Source: Mangifera indica
Taxonomy: Eukaryota; Streptophyta; Magnoliopsida; Sapindales; Anacardiaceae
DNA length: 64,000 nucleotides
NCBI RefSeq assembly: GCF_011075055.1
Contig: NC_058139.1
Span: forward strand, 15,459,584 to 15,523,583
Direction of reading: 5' to 3'
Numbering within the stretch: position 1 is the stretch's first letter; every line of letters starts with the position of its first letter. Below, in pieces: positions 1 through 11,989 of this stretch. The notes beneath the pieces are model-generated. The model worked only from the letters and a program-made list of their open reading frames with translations, ran no database searches and was not told the DNA's origin. The position numbers and the translations under genes are program-made.

Positions 1-948
1 TCGATGGAAGAAGATACTAGGCCTTAATGAAGCATAATATGGGTGTGTTTAACTATGTGAATAACAACTTGGACTTCGACTGAAGTGGTTCAAAGTCGAA
101 ATTAGAAAACAATGCAGTACATATGTAGAATCACCAAGTTGTGTACAGTGTGGTAGTGAAAACATTAGGGCAAGTCTATGTGGCACTAATACCTTTAGAT
201 GATTTAACATTGATGTCAGACATCAAAGCATCTAGGATGCATGTGTGATAGCAGGGGGGGCATAAGGTCTCATTGCCTTATAATATGGTATTTATAACCC
301 TAAGCTTGACCGACACATGTACTAGGTACACTTTAGGATTAACATATGAGATGTTTTATGTTTTCATTGAGCGTCCGGGATGTTAATATACATCGTGTGA
401 TATTAATCATGTGAGATGAAACTATCATTAAGGATTAGGCACTGGGCATTGTGATATTTGGATAGGTATCGAAGATCCTAGATAAATATTCATATTGACA
501 CGACAGTGATAAATATAGGACACGATATTTTATGATTATTCAGATGTACATTATAGGATATTATGAGATTCTCTGCTTATTGAGTGTGTTTCACTTACAT
601 GTCTGCTTTTGCGGTTTTACAAGTAGAGATATAGAGCAGCGAAGTGGAAATGAGTCAACTCATGGAGACATATGAAGGTAGGGGCAATATCATCATTTTT
701 TATAATTGAACTTTTAAATATGTTTTTCTTTATACATTGTGAGATTTGTAATTATTATGCACATGATGGTTTTATGGATTAGTGTTTCAAATCTTGTTGT
801 TGACTTTCAATAAATGATTTATGCACTTTTGGGGATTGTGGATTCAATAACATCATGTTGTTAAAATGGTATGACTAAGCTTAAATTAGACATGCCTCTT
901 CGGATACATATTCTATATATGGATACGTGCCTAAAATAGGGTGTTACA
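1..948 (+). mobile_element. 3' part of a Ty3/gypsy-type LTR
   Basis: The stretch has no open frame and ends in TGTTACA at 942-948, the usual plant gypsy LTR terminus. It resembles, in opposite orientation, the solo LTR at 32898-34022: both end in a GGGTGTTACA-like tail preceded by a phrase like TAGACATGCCTCTTCGG. The left part runs off the window, so neither the full length nor a target duplication can be checked. It abuts and truncates the copia LTR that follows. Family assignment is by similarity within the window only. Confidence 0.6.
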
Positions 949-1606
949 AACCTTATGCCATTATGGCTATATATTCAAGCAGTCATGGATGTCACTTAGC
1001 ACTTTAATGTGAGATATTTTTTCCTATGCTTAAGAGTGATGAATTTTTTATTCGATCAACCATAGCCTTCATGTATCACGATGTGGCTGATCATTACCTT
1101 TATAGATACCCTAATTACAATGACATATTAAATAACATTAAACCATACTAATCTTTGCACAAAATGGTCTGACTACCTCAAGTCAAAAGATCGTATGCAC
1201 CCGTGTGTTTAGAGGATTTATTATGGTGAACATGTTTATAGCGTGTATCCATGTGTTACACAAAGCTGTTTACAAACCACTTTGACACGTGAGAATTATC
1301 ACCACCTTTAGGTAGAATCACTCAACACTATGATAATCTCATCATCATCACATGTACCTTTGTTCTTTGTAATGTCAAAATTACAAATGTTTTTAGAATG
1401 GCCATTTAATGTGTACATAAGGTTCCCATGATCAATCGTTTGATTGCCTCATCATAGTTCTACCATTCTATAGGCATGTTATTCGTACAATCATATAATT
1501 TGAACAATTTATGAATTGAATAAAAGTAAAGACTTTATTAATGATTAATATAAAATTACATCCACAAATGTAAAATGTAATTGGCTATAGGGCATTTACC
1601 ATAATA
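949..1606 (-). mobile_element. Truncated 3' LTR of copia family B, copy 1
   Basis: This segment aligns along its length with 7172-7855, the distal part of the complete LTR at 6181-7855. It ends at the same boundary, followed by a polypurine tract (minus strand) and RNase H remnants. Its other end is cut off by the gypsy LTR ending at 948. The orientation is minus, so this would be the 3' LTR of the element extending right. Confidence 0.65.
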
Positions 1607-1890
1607 ATCTCTCACTTACACTATAGTCAATCAATCATATATCTAATGTCGAATTTGGCAACGTGTCTATCATACTTTTGCTATGACATAGGCTTTGTCA
1701 ATAGGTTAACCAAATTGTTACATGTATCAATCCTCACTATTTGTATGCCACCTCGTTGAGCAATCTCTCAAATCAGGTGATATTGTCTGAGTATGTGCTT
1801 GGACCTCTGATAAGATTACAACTTATTTGCTTGAGCAATCAACTATTGTACTTTGTTTAGAGCTTTTCTAGCTAACTGCACCATAATTCA
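1607..1890 (-). pseudogene. Copia RNase H C-terminal remnant (family B)
   Basis: Read on the minus strand, this matches the better preserved fragment at 7869-8290 (AYERSKH-like and LVDPLTK-like RNase H C-terminal phrases, broken by stops and frameshifts). It lies directly next to the polypurine tract and LTR, where RNase H belongs in Ty1/copia. Integrase and reverse transcriptase are missing: the fragment is followed by foreign gypsy sequence and then by gag. It is non-functional. Confidence 0.55.
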
Positions 1891-2028
1891 AACAAAATAT
1901 AAATCCTAATTGGGATTTATAATCATCTCAATTAGTTTGGAAACTGGCGTCATTGTAGCATTTAATAGTGATTTCAGTGATGAGAATTAACAAAGCACAA
2001 CTTTAAGTCATCTTTGCATATACATAGG

Positions 2029-2139
2029 GATCCAATAACAAAAGCTAAAGCTAAAAGGATGCGAGAAGCTTTAAATAGGTTATTGAAGATATGTGGACTA
2101 AAAACAACTCACAAAGCTTGGAGGAACATCAAAGCTTAA
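2029..2139 (+). pseudogene. Ty3/gypsy polyprotein C-terminal tail
   Basis: A 36-codon stretch closed by TAA reads DPITKAKAKRMREALN, then a leucine-rich stretch. I recognise this basic tail as the kind seen at the C-terminal end of some plant gypsy polyproteins just upstream of the 3' LTR. A TATA-bearing LTR and a primer-binding site follow, which supports the assignment. No catalytic domain is left, so it could be an unrelated short frame. Confidence 0.4.
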
Positions 2140-2199
2140 TAAACTTCATTCAAGTTCAAGGATAATATATTTGAAGAATATGGATCATAACGTTATTTA

Positions 2200-2676
2200 A
2201 TTATTTTATGTTTAGGATGGGTTGAAAATATGTCTTAATTTAAGTCAAATCATTTATTTTAATAAGTCATTAATTGTGATGGGTTTGGTTATGTCTTAAT
2301 TTAAGCTTATAGGCTAAGTTGTTGATTTCTATTCTATTTAGGATTCTATTTTAGCTATAAATAGGCTTGTAACCCTTTCAGAAAAAAAAGCATGATCAAA
2401 GTAATAATATTGAGAGACTTCTTTTCTCTTTGGTTCTTTTAAAAGCATTTTGATTCTATCAAGATTATTCTTATGGTGATCTAATATGACTTATTACTTA
2501 TATTCTCAACTTGTTCTTAAGTATGACGTCAAAATTCTTTCTTATACCTTCGGTTCATGTTTCTTAATAAACATTAGATCAAGAATTTTACTTATATAAA
2601 TCTGATTTAGCTTTCTTGGGGTTTGAATTCCTTGTTTTGCTTATGGGTCTTATTGTGCTCTTTAAGGTTCGAATAA
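2200..2676 (+). mobile_element. Gypsy LTR with TATA box (approximate ends)
   Basis: The region holds a good TATA signal (CTATAAATAGG at 2355-2365). It is followed about 315 bp later by a primer-binding site. The left boundary is estimated, since no second LTR is present for comparison. It has a polyprotein tail on its left and a primer site on its right, so it sits between two internal regions, as in tandem elements or a recombinant. It is embedded in the copia family-B element. Confidence 0.45.
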
Positions 2677-2679
2677 TCT

Positions 2680-2691
2680 TGGTATCAGAGC
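2680..2691 (+). other. Primer-binding site, tRNA-iMet type
   Basis: TGGTATCAGAGC is a perfect complement to the 3' end of plant initiator tRNA-Met. It lies a few bases after the inferred LTR end, as expected for minus-strand priming of a plus-strand LTR element. Confidence 0.75.
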
Positions 2692-3299
2692 TTAATCCTA
2701 AATCAAGTTTGCTTATCTAATTTGAGTTTTTCTCTTCTTGTCCATAATCTATTTCCCTTCTTTTTTTTCCCTTGAATTTGTAATCCTAACTTTGTTTTCT
2801 TCTCATCTTTATTATTTGTGTGTAGAAAAAAAATGAAATAAAAAAAGAGAAAAAGAAAAGTAAACAAAAGAAAAAAATGAAGTTAAAACATGGAGAGTTT
2901 TTTATTTGATTCCTTCCTATATTGGGAGTCCTACAACTTAAGGAAAATAGATTTTGTTTGATTTGGTCAAGGGAGGTAGAAACTTTATTTCTTTTCTAAG
3001 TTGTAATTCCTATATCATTAGGAAAGCTTAAATTAAAAGAATATACTTTATTTCTTTTCCAATTTCTAAAAGAATTTGAATCTAATTGATTTTTTCCTTT
3101 ATGTCTTGTGATCTTCTCTTATTCTGTTCCTAAATCTATAAACTTCTTACCAAAAAATAAATAAATAAATAAATATCTGCAAACTTTATTGTGATTCCTT
3201 GAATTTTGCTTATTCTTGGTTTGTTTTTTTTATCACTTTCTTGTTTGATCTTTGTTGTCTCCTTTTTTTATCATGGTTTGTTGGAATTAGATTGTTACA
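2692..3299 (+). other. Retroelement leader, A/T-rich, no gene
   Basis: T-rich then A-rich sequence follows the primer site, with a GAAAAAG-type stretch at 2826-2880 and an AAAT microsatellite at about 3156-3173. It looks like a gypsy 5' leader cut off where copia protease remnants begin near 3300. No open frame longer than a few dozen codons is present. Confidence 0.35.
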
Positions 3300-4362
3300 A
3301 GGTAATTTTATCATGGCAAACCTAAGATTATAAACCCCTACAACTAATGTAATAATACGTCTCCATTTCCAACACATAGGTTAACCTCTCATTTGATGAG
3401 TAATCTATTCCACTGTAGTCCTTGCATATTAGAACAAATATAAGAACCATATCCTGTGTCTACAATCCAAGATAAACAAGGAGAATAGTTTATCTTAATG
3501 ACAAACATACCTAAAGTAAAGGTTTCAATTGCTTTTTTCTTCTTGTTCTGTAGAAAGGTTTTGCAATGTCTTCTCCAATGATCTATCTTGCCATAATAAA
3601 AACAGACAATTTTTCCTTTCTCTACAACACTTGTAGGCTAAGTAGTAGTATCAGGTTGCTTCTTCACTTTGGTCTTAGGCTTAGCCTTAGCCTTGCCTTT
3701 GCCCTTGCCCTTGGCCTTGGATCTAAGTGTTTGGGCTTCAACCACAAATACATTAGTCATAATTACCTTTCATACCTCTTGTTTAGCGCACTTAAGCATG
3801 CATAATAACTCTTCAAGGGTTTTCTCCATTTCATTCAAGTTAAAATTCATAATGAAATTAGCCCACAACCTAGGGAGGATTTTAGCACCAGGTTAATGGC
3901 AAGCTCATTGTCCATAATGATATCTAAGCTCACCAATCGTTAAATGTAACCAATCATCTTGGCCACATGAGGGTCAACTTGTCCTCCTTTAGAGAGTTTG
4001 TAGTCAAACATGGCACTTGACACCTCATATCATTCAACCCTTGCACGAGTGTTATATAACTCTTGAAGGTGTCTAAGTATAGATTATGCATCCAGTTCCT
4101 TATGTTATTTTTGAAGCTTAAGTGACATAGAAGTCAACATGCGACACTAAACTTCAACAAAGTCATCAAAATACTTGTTAAAAGTATCATTTTCCTTCTA
4201 AGTGGCATCAAGACTAGGCTTAGGGAACAACAACCTCTTAAAGATATACAACCTCTTTTCCAAATGCAGAATAATTCAAATATTTTTATACTGATCAGTG
4301 AAGTTGCTTCTAGTGAGCCTATTTTCCTATTCGAGAATAGATCAATACATTGGGTTTGACAT
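3300..4362 (-). pseudogene. Copia gag-protease remnant (family B, copy 1)
   Basis: On the minus strand the frame starts at ATG near 4362 and reads a Ty1/copia gag with many stops and shifts: a phrase like NRLTRSNFTDQYKN near the start, and later the Lys-rich run SKAKGKGKGKAKAKPK. A zinc knuckle follows, degenerate in its second Cys but retaining DHWRRHC. The protease follows with WIVDTG at about 3448-3463. Gag packages the RNA and the protease processes the polyprotein. This copy cannot encode either. It is homologous to 9870-11040 on the other strand. Confidence 0.75.
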
Positions 4363-6167
4363 GGTGATTTTGTGATCTATAATTTACAGATAAAAAAATC
4401 AATAATTTTATTTAATTATTAATATTCATTTTAATTATAGATTTAATTAATTAAAATGCTCATACTATTTTCTTCAAGTCAATAGCCCTCACAATTATAC
4501 TCGGGAAGTTCTAGTGAACTTCCTAATGGACTAAGACTCTATCGCATTAATTCTCCCTTTCGTTTTAGCGAACAAGTTTGAATTAATTGAATAGGTAAAT
4601 TTCAAATTATTCACCAAAAACCCATGATCTCAAGCTAGGTGCTACCCTAACAAATCATGTGATCTCAAATGTGATACTTGGTATCAGTAAGATAGATGTT
4701 ACATATCCTTATATTGACAAATGCATCCCTACTTATGCCTTTAACATACTTTTCCTTCGCTTAGGCAAACAAACAAAATATACTAGTTAAGTTGGACCTA
4801 ATATGATCAACTCCTAATTTTTCGCTTGGTAGAAATGTATATTTCGTTTTAGCAAATAAGGTTTTAACAAACAGAGACTTAATTAAGGCATCACATTAGA
4901 AGACATCAGTTAAATCTTACTTAATATTTAAATTGAGGGATTTTTTAAATAGTCTCATCATATTTTAAACAACTTATTAGGGGATATTTGAAAATAAAAA
5001 TTACATATACATTTTACAATGTAATAATAAAAGTTGCTAGTATACAATCATAACTAATGTCAAACCCTTCAAGCCAAGAAGAGTTTGACTAGTCAACCTA
5101 GATGAATCTTTATCTTCAAGTCTTTGTGTTTGTCTTTTCGTCTTTAGCTTTCAATAATTACATAGCTTTGTTTTCTAATTACAGATTTATAAAAAAATAA
5201 GACAACCCAATCTAAAGAAGAAAGAGGATAAAGGTAGGGTGCATTATCCCATTTAAGAATTACAATATAAAAATGAAACAAATAAATAAACATCCACAAA
5301 GGTCCATTAGTTATGTACTGGGCACCATGCATTCATAAATCTATACACCTACATACAAATTAAAATTAATTTTTAACTATTATTATCCCACTTGTTAAAT
5401 TTCTTTTGTAAAATTGTGAAATTATAATTCAACCCCAAAGCTCAAGAAAATCTCAATTCAATCTCAATTCAATAAAACATGACTAAATTGATATTTTAAC
5501 CTTTGTCGGGTATGCAAGTGAGAAGTGTCTAACCATATATCTGAAATTTAACAAAATTTCCAAAAGCTTATACAACTAGACGTTACGGTTGGAAGCTAAC
5601 CAAGATGCATGGTTGGCGACATGTAAAGGTCACGGCTAGACAAGAGATGTCTAATTGTGCACCAACACATAGTGCCAAGAAGATGTCCACCCGACACCTA
5701 TTATGCATGATTTAGTCCCAGTCATGCATGATGATTTTTCCAAAATGCTAATTTTAGATTTTTTAGTGATAGAAAATCCAAAAATTTCCCAATTTCAAGC
5801 AAACTAATTCATCTGGATAAGGAAATACAATGCGTAAACTATACTCATACCTGCAACAACACTCAGATAATGCAACAACATGATTCAAGGGTGATTTCAT
5901 GCAACAATATGAGAATTATGACATTCAACCTAATTTAAATCTGCATATATCAACAAAACTCAAACAAATTTCAAAAACCATCACTCAATAATTTAGCACA
6001 GTTTATGTTGCACATGATACTCAACAAATCATGCAACAACATAATTGCAAATAATCTTTACCAAATTTTAATCAATTATGATTAATCTCAATTACATGCA
6101 ACCAACATATAAAATTATTCAAAACTAACTATAGGTATAATTTTCATGAAAAATTTGCTAACTTGTG
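4363..6167 (-). other. Leader (5' untranslated region) of copia family B, copy 1
   Basis: About 1.8 kb lies between the primer-binding site and gag. It is AT-rich, has no long frame, and aligns in reverse with about 8640-9870 of the plus-strand copy. Shared landmarks include a TTGACTAGTCAAACTC-like segment and a TTAGGTCCAACTTAACT segment. Long leaders are seen in several plant copia lineages. Confidence 0.6.
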
Positions 6168-6179
6168 GCTTTGATACCA
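6168..6179 (-). other. Primer-binding site of copia family B, copy 1
   Basis: The plus strand reads GCTTTGATACCA, one C-to-T change away from the 3' end of initiator tRNA-Met (GCTCTGATACCA). One base separates it from the LTR that starts with TG at 6181, so the minus-strand element's 5' LTR lies to the right. Confidence 0.8.
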
Positions 6180-6180
6180 T

Positions 6181-7855
6181 TGTAGGTTTTTTAGGGTTCC
6201 TTTAATCGATGGCAAAATGGAATTAAAAATTTTTTAAAAATAATCATGAATATACAAAAACACTAATAGGGTGTTTTAGATTTATATCTACGTTAATGGT
6301 TCATTCAAACTTTACGTGGCTTGAGATAGTATGTTATCCAACCTTCAGGAAATGATGCCTTAGTATCCATATGAAGCATAAACATGAAAAGAAGCAAATC
6401 CGCATGAAGAGGCTGCTAAGGCTCTTGACTGGATTTTCTTGTATTCACGAGAAGAAGGGAAAAAATGAGTGTTCGACTAGGGTTTTTTCTTTCACTCTCT
6501 TCTTTATAAAAACATGTCTTATTTATATATTAGCAGAATCCAAGCACGACTAGAAATCCAACAATGCATGACTTTTATCCAAGACACATGTTTGACTAGT
6601 ATATTAACATGCATAACCAACATGCCTTTAAAAATCCATATGTCGGTTGGCTCCACATAAATGGAATAGTTGGTACATTGCCTTTTGCATGGTATTGGCC
6701 GATACCATACGTGTGCATGGCTGGCACCCACTCCACCAAGCTATATGGCTGACTTGCATGATGCATGGCTATGCACTTGGTTAAGACATTGTCAAACCAA
6801 GCCCTCTCAACCATATTGGACAAAGCCAATCCATTTGCAGTCTCTTTTTCTTCCTTAAACACTAGGATTGACGTCAAACAATCCTCGTCATTGGATTTGA
6901 TTCAACTCCTTTATACGTGTGACTTATAAATTCTTTATCAAGTCGATAATACCTAGATTCAAATTGAATTTGGACACAGACCAAGATTAGCCTTTGAGAA
7001 AGCATCATGGCCACCCAAATGACAAAGTGTTAGCAACATTTATTAAACTTTTATAACATCACAGTTCCGTGTAATTCTATCTTTTCACCAATCAATATCT
7101 CTCAAGGATAAGATATAGAATTGTGCCTATCAATATGAACTAATGCACATAAATGACTAACACAGATTAGGTTACAGCCTTATCCTACTGTAGTCATAGA
7201 TGTCATTTAGTACTCTTATTTGAGAAATCTTCTCATATGCTTAAGAGTAATGAATCTTTTATTGATTAATCATAGTCTTTATGTATCTCACTACTTTTAT
7301 AAATACCCTAATTACAGTAGCACATTGGATAACATCAAACTATACTAATCCTTACATGAGACGATTTAACAATCTTCAATCAAATGATCACATGCACCCG
7401 TTATGTTTAGAGGATTTATTTCATAGACACTAAAGCAACCATTCGTATAGATATCCTTTGGTTGGGTCAGTCTAGTTGACACATTTACAATGTGTGCCCA
7501 TGTTTTGTACCAAGCTGTCTACAAACAGTTTTGATATATAAGAACTATCGCTACCTGTTGGTATGATCGCTTAACAATATTTTAATCCTATCATCATCAT
7601 ATATGCCCTTATTCTTTGTAATGTAGGGATTACGGATGTTTTTAGAATAACCACTTAATGTGTATATAAGGTTTACATAATAAATCATTTGGTCCCCTTA
7701 TCGTAATTCTACCATTTTAAGGGCATGATATTTGTATGATCATATAATTTGAACAACATATGAATTGAATAACAATAAATCATTTATTAATGATTAATAT
7801 AAAATTACATCCATAAATATCAAATGCGATCGGCTCTTGGGCACCTACCATAACA
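6181..7855 (-). mobile_element. Complete copia LTR (family B), internal sequence on both sides
   Basis: The 1,675-bp LTR starts TG next to the primer site and ends in ACA followed by a polypurine tract (minus strand). A TATA-like ATTTATATA lies at 6521-6529. Its left side carries a primer site and leader; its right side carries a polypurine tract and RNase H. It therefore serves as 5' LTR for the element to the left and 3' LTR for the one to the right, the signature of tandem elements sharing an LTR. Confidence 0.75.
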
Positions 7856-7868
7856 ATCTCTCACTTGC

Positions 7869-8290
7869 ACTACAGCTAATCAATCATATATCTAATGTCA
7901 AATTTGGCTAGATGTTTATCAAGCTTTTGTTACGACATAAGCTTTGTCAATTGGTCAACCAAATTGTCATTTGTATCAATCCTTGTTACCTGTATGTCTC
8001 CTTATTGAACAATCTCTCAAATCATGTGTTATTATCTGATTATGTGCTTAGACCTTTGATAGGATTGCAACTCTTTTAACTGAGCAATCGCGTAATTGTT
8101 CTCATAATAAAGTTCAATCAGGTTGGTAATACTCGAAACCACTCCAAGTTTAGTCACAACCTTCTTTATTCATATAACCTCTTTTGCCAATTCTAAAAGG
8201 GTAATATACTTGGACTCTATTTTAGTATTAGCTAATATACTTTGCTTAGAGCTTTTCCAGCTAATTGTAACACCATTCGATAGTTGTTGC
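7869..8290 (-). pseudogene. Copia RNase H remnant (family B)
   Basis: The minus strand reads an RNase H C-terminal half with stops: a phrase like TKIESKYITLLELAKEV, then TKLGVVSSITNLIELYYENN, then QRSKHI. This is the standard copia order before the polypurine tract, which lies at 7856-7868. RNase H degrades the RNA of the RNA-DNA hybrid. The upstream reverse transcriptase is absent, so only a fragment of the second tandem copy remains. Confidence 0.65.
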
Positions 8291-9869
8291 TAGTGTAAGA
8301 TAGACTTATATTCCATGTTGTCTTACCCCAATATCGATGTGCTAAATTTGGGGGGATTTTCTATGACTTCTTCATAGTAAAAATTAGAAAATGCACTCCA
8401 AAAAAGTGTGCGTACGATAATGTACAACCATTCATTATTGCATTCCAACGTAGTGATAAGCACATAATCTCCTCGTTCATGAAGCTTTTCACAGATGGAC
8501 ATTCATTCATCTAAGATAAATGACCGTTTATCAATGAAAAATTCACCCATCACCATGGGTATTTAGGAAGTCATTCACTCTTCTAGAATTTTGACAAATT
8601 TCTAATATGTAATATACCCATCCATGAGGGCCTGCACACCTATTCAAGGTAAAAATTATAGTTTTGACCCTGTTTCATTGAATGGGGACCAAACTACAAA
8701 TTTCTAATGTTTTGGGCTGCATTACAATTATACTTAAGGGACTAAAGTGTAATTTAACATTTGGCTAAAATGATTGAAATTAATTTAATTTAATTTTGAT
8801 TATGAGTATATGTATGAGTGTATATGTATAGTGTCTGGTATACAGTTAAAAGGTTTATGGATGATTTATTTTAATTTTTGGGAATGAATGCTTGTAACCC
8901 TTTTAATTAGGACATTTATCTTCTCTTTTTTTTTTTTTTTTTTTTCTAAATCTACTTCTCTTTTTACCTAACTCTCCTTGAATGTAACTTGAGGTTTCTA
9001 ATTTTAAATGTAAAATTAGAATTTATTTTATTTTATTTTCTTTTATTAGAAATATGTAACTAGGAAACAAAGTGATGCACACTTCAAGAATGAAGATAAA
9101 AGAGAAGCATTGAAGACTCGAAAAGCAGGAGCTAGGTTGATTGGTCAAACTCCTCATGGCTCGAGGGGCTTGACATTAGAATAAGCTATATATCGACACT
9201 TTTACTTTGTGTTGTAGTTTGCGTGATTAGGATTTTGTTTTTCCAAATATCATCTAAAATGCAGACTAAAAATGGTGAGACACAATTAATAAAAATCTGT
9301 CAAATAATATTAAGTCAAAGATAATAATTGATGCCTTCTAATATGACACCTCAATTAAGTTTCTGCTTATTAGAATTATGTTCACCAAAGTGAAAGGTAT
9401 AATTATACCAGATAGAAAGTCGGGTGGTGGTCATATTAGGTCCAACTTAACTAATGTACTTTGCTTATTTGCTAAAGCGAAGGCGAAGTATGTTAGAGGT
9501 AAAGTAGCAAATGCATTGATTGATGCAAGGAGATATGTTGTATCCATCTTACTAATACCAAAAGTCACAATTAAGGTCACATAGTTTGTTAGAGTAACAG
9601 CTAACTTGAGACTAAAGGCTTTTGTGAATAATTTGTTGATTTACCTAATCGAGTCAACTTTAGCTTGTTCACCAAAATGAAAGTTGGGTTGGTTCAATGG
9701 GATCTTAGTGCATTTGGAAGTCCATTAGGACTTCTTGAGTTTAACAGTGAGAGTTGTTAACTTGAGAAAAATAGTAAGGGTGTTTAATTTAAAATTTGTA
9801 ATTAAATGAATGAATAATATAATTAAATTACTAATACTCTTAATTTGCATTTGTAGAGACAAACAAATC
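8291..9869 (+). other. Junction, then leader of copia family B, copy 2
   Basis: From about 8640 the sequence aligns with the leader of the minus-strand copy (4363-6167), including a GGTCAAACTCCTC segment near 9142 and the TTAGGTCCAACTTAACT segment near 9438. The first 350 bp are unassigned. No LTR or primer site lies upstream in this orientation, so the 5' end of the copy is lost. A poly-T run of 21 or more lies at about 8924-8945. Confidence 0.5.
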
Positions 9870-11040
9870 ACCATGGTAATAACATATTGTTTGATTCTCG
9901 AGAAAGAAAATAGGCTACATAGAGACAACTTCATTGATTGGAATCAAAGTCTTCAGATTGTATTATATTAGGAGAAGAGGTTGTATATCCTTGAAAGGGT
10001 TCCACCCTGTGAGTAGAAGGATACTTTCAATAAGTATCTTAATAACTTCATGGAAGTTCAGTATCTTATGTTGGTCTCCATAACACCTAAGCTACAAAAT
10101 TAGCACAAGGAGATAGATATGAAATTCATTCTCACTCACTTTCATGAGTTGTATGATACTCGCATGAGGGTTAAACAATATAAAGTGTCGAGGGCGCTAT
10201 ACAATTTCAAACTCTTTGAAAGAGGCTAAATTAGCCCTCATGTGGTCAAAATGATTGGGTACTTTAAACGGTTAGCAAGCATAAATTTTTTCATGGAAAA
10301 TAAGCTTGTTATTGATCAATATTGAAACCTCTTCCTTTGTCTTTGACTAATTTCATTATGAATTTTAACTTAAGTGAGAAGTAGAAGGCCTTAAGGAGTT
10401 TTTGTATATGTTTATGACTATAAAGCAAGATGTTAAGAAAGTTGCAATAAAAGTATGTGTGGTTGGTACCAAGGTGCCCAAAGGTAAGGCCAAGGACAAA
10501 GCCAAGTCAAAGTCCAAGGCCCAAAAACAACCCATTACTACTATTGCTGCACAATCTACTAGTGGTATAAGGAAGGGAAAAGTTGTCCACTTTTTTTATG
10601 GAAAGTCTAGTCACTAGAAGAGATATTACAAGGCTATCTTGGAAAACAAAAAGATGCAAGTTGTCTCTTTTACTTCAGGTATGTTTGTATGCACCTGAAG
10701 GTTTCACCCACTTGAAGAAGAAAATTCTTGTTTATTTCATATAAAGGTGTCTAAGGGCAAGGGCAAAGGCAAGATGAAAGCCACGTTTAAGGCCCAAAAG
10801 TAGTATATTACTACTACTGTTTTACAGCTTACTAGTGTGCAGGGAAGGTAAAAGTGGTCTACTTCTTTTGTGGGAAGTCTGGCCACTAGAGGAGATATTG
10901 TACTTACTGGTGTGTAGGAAAGGTAAAGGTAGTCTACTTTTTTTGCGGAAGTCTGGTCACTAGAGTAGATATTGTAAGACCTTCTTGGATAGTAAGAAGA
11001 AGAAAGTTGTTACTTTTACTTCAAGTATGTTTTTATGCAC
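9870..11040 (+). pseudogene. Copia gag remnant with triplicated zinc-knuckle segment
   Basis: The frame begins near 9870 (ENRLHRDNFIDW-like) and is broken by many stops. It matches the minus-strand gag at 3300-4362. The Lys-rich plus zinc-knuckle segment occurs three times: about 10460-10700 (Lys-rich, knuckle, tail), 10751-10890 (Lys-rich, knuckle) and 10889-11040 (knuckle, tail). In all three the codon after the knuckle His is TAG where the other family-B copy has TGG. Non-functional. Confidence 0.65.
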
Positions 11041-11159
11041 TTAAAAAGGTGAAACTTGTAAAGTGTAAATAGGTTTTCAAAAGGAAAACCGATATGTAAG
11101 GTAACTTGCATACTTGTAAGTATGATTGGTTACTAAAGGTTTCACCTAAAAACATAACA

Positions 11160-11760
11160 TTGACTATGATGAAACCTTCTCACCGATCGCGATGCTTAAT
11201 TCTATCAAGATTATGTTTGGCATATAGATGTCAAGATCGTCTTTCTAAATAGTAACCTTGCAAATGATGTGTATATTTCACAACCTGATGGTTTCATTCT
11301 TATTGGACAAGCTAGCAAGGTATGTAAGTAACAAAATTCCATTTATAGATTGAAACAGGCTTCGAGGAGCTAGAACATTTGTTTTGATCAAGTTGTATTC
11401 AAGTTTGACTTTATCAAAAACAAAGATAAACCATGTGTATACAAGAAGGTTAGTGGAAACATAATAATATTTTTGATGTTATATATTAATGACATATTAA
11501 TTATTAGAAATGATGAACCAAACTTGCAATCGATAAAGACTTGGTTATCCAAGTGTCTTTCCATCAAAGATTTAGAAGAAACAGTCTACCTCCTCGACTT
11601 TAAGATTTATTGTAATAGATCATGTAAGGTGTTTCACCTAAGTTAGAGCACTTACACAGATACAGTGTTAACTAGATTCAATATGGAATTATCCAAGAAA
11701 GCATTTCTACTCATGTCTTATAACGTATATCTCTCAAAAGAGATATGTTCTTAGATATAA
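11160..11760 (+). pseudogene. Copia reverse transcriptase remnant
   Basis: The plus strand reads conserved copia reverse transcriptase phrases: DVKIVFLN, QPDGFI, YRLKQAS, then YINDILIIRND and SIKDLEE. The catalytic YVDD box is YIND here (Asp codon GAT replaced by AAT at 11488-11490), and stops interrupt the frame. Protease, integrase and the N-terminal half of the reverse transcriptase are missing between gag and this fragment. It cannot be active. Confidence 0.75.
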
Positions 11761-11989
11761 TTTGAGAAAGATAAGATGAGTTGAATCTCATATGCCTTCG
11801 TGATAAGATCAATGTATGTCATGATATGTACAAGGGTTGATGTCTCATATGCCTTAGTCCTTGTAGCAAATATCCATCTGATCTATGTGAGAAACATTAG
11901 ACATTTATCAAGAATATCTTGAAGTACCTAAAAAGGACTAATGATATATTTATAGTTTATGGAAGAGACATTAAACTTATTATGAGAAG

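Noticed and set aside
6596..6877. A 93-codon minus-strand frame in the copia LTR
   Set aside because: It lies wholly inside the LTR at 6181-7855, overlaps other short frames, has no recognised domain, and is not conserved in the related LTRs.
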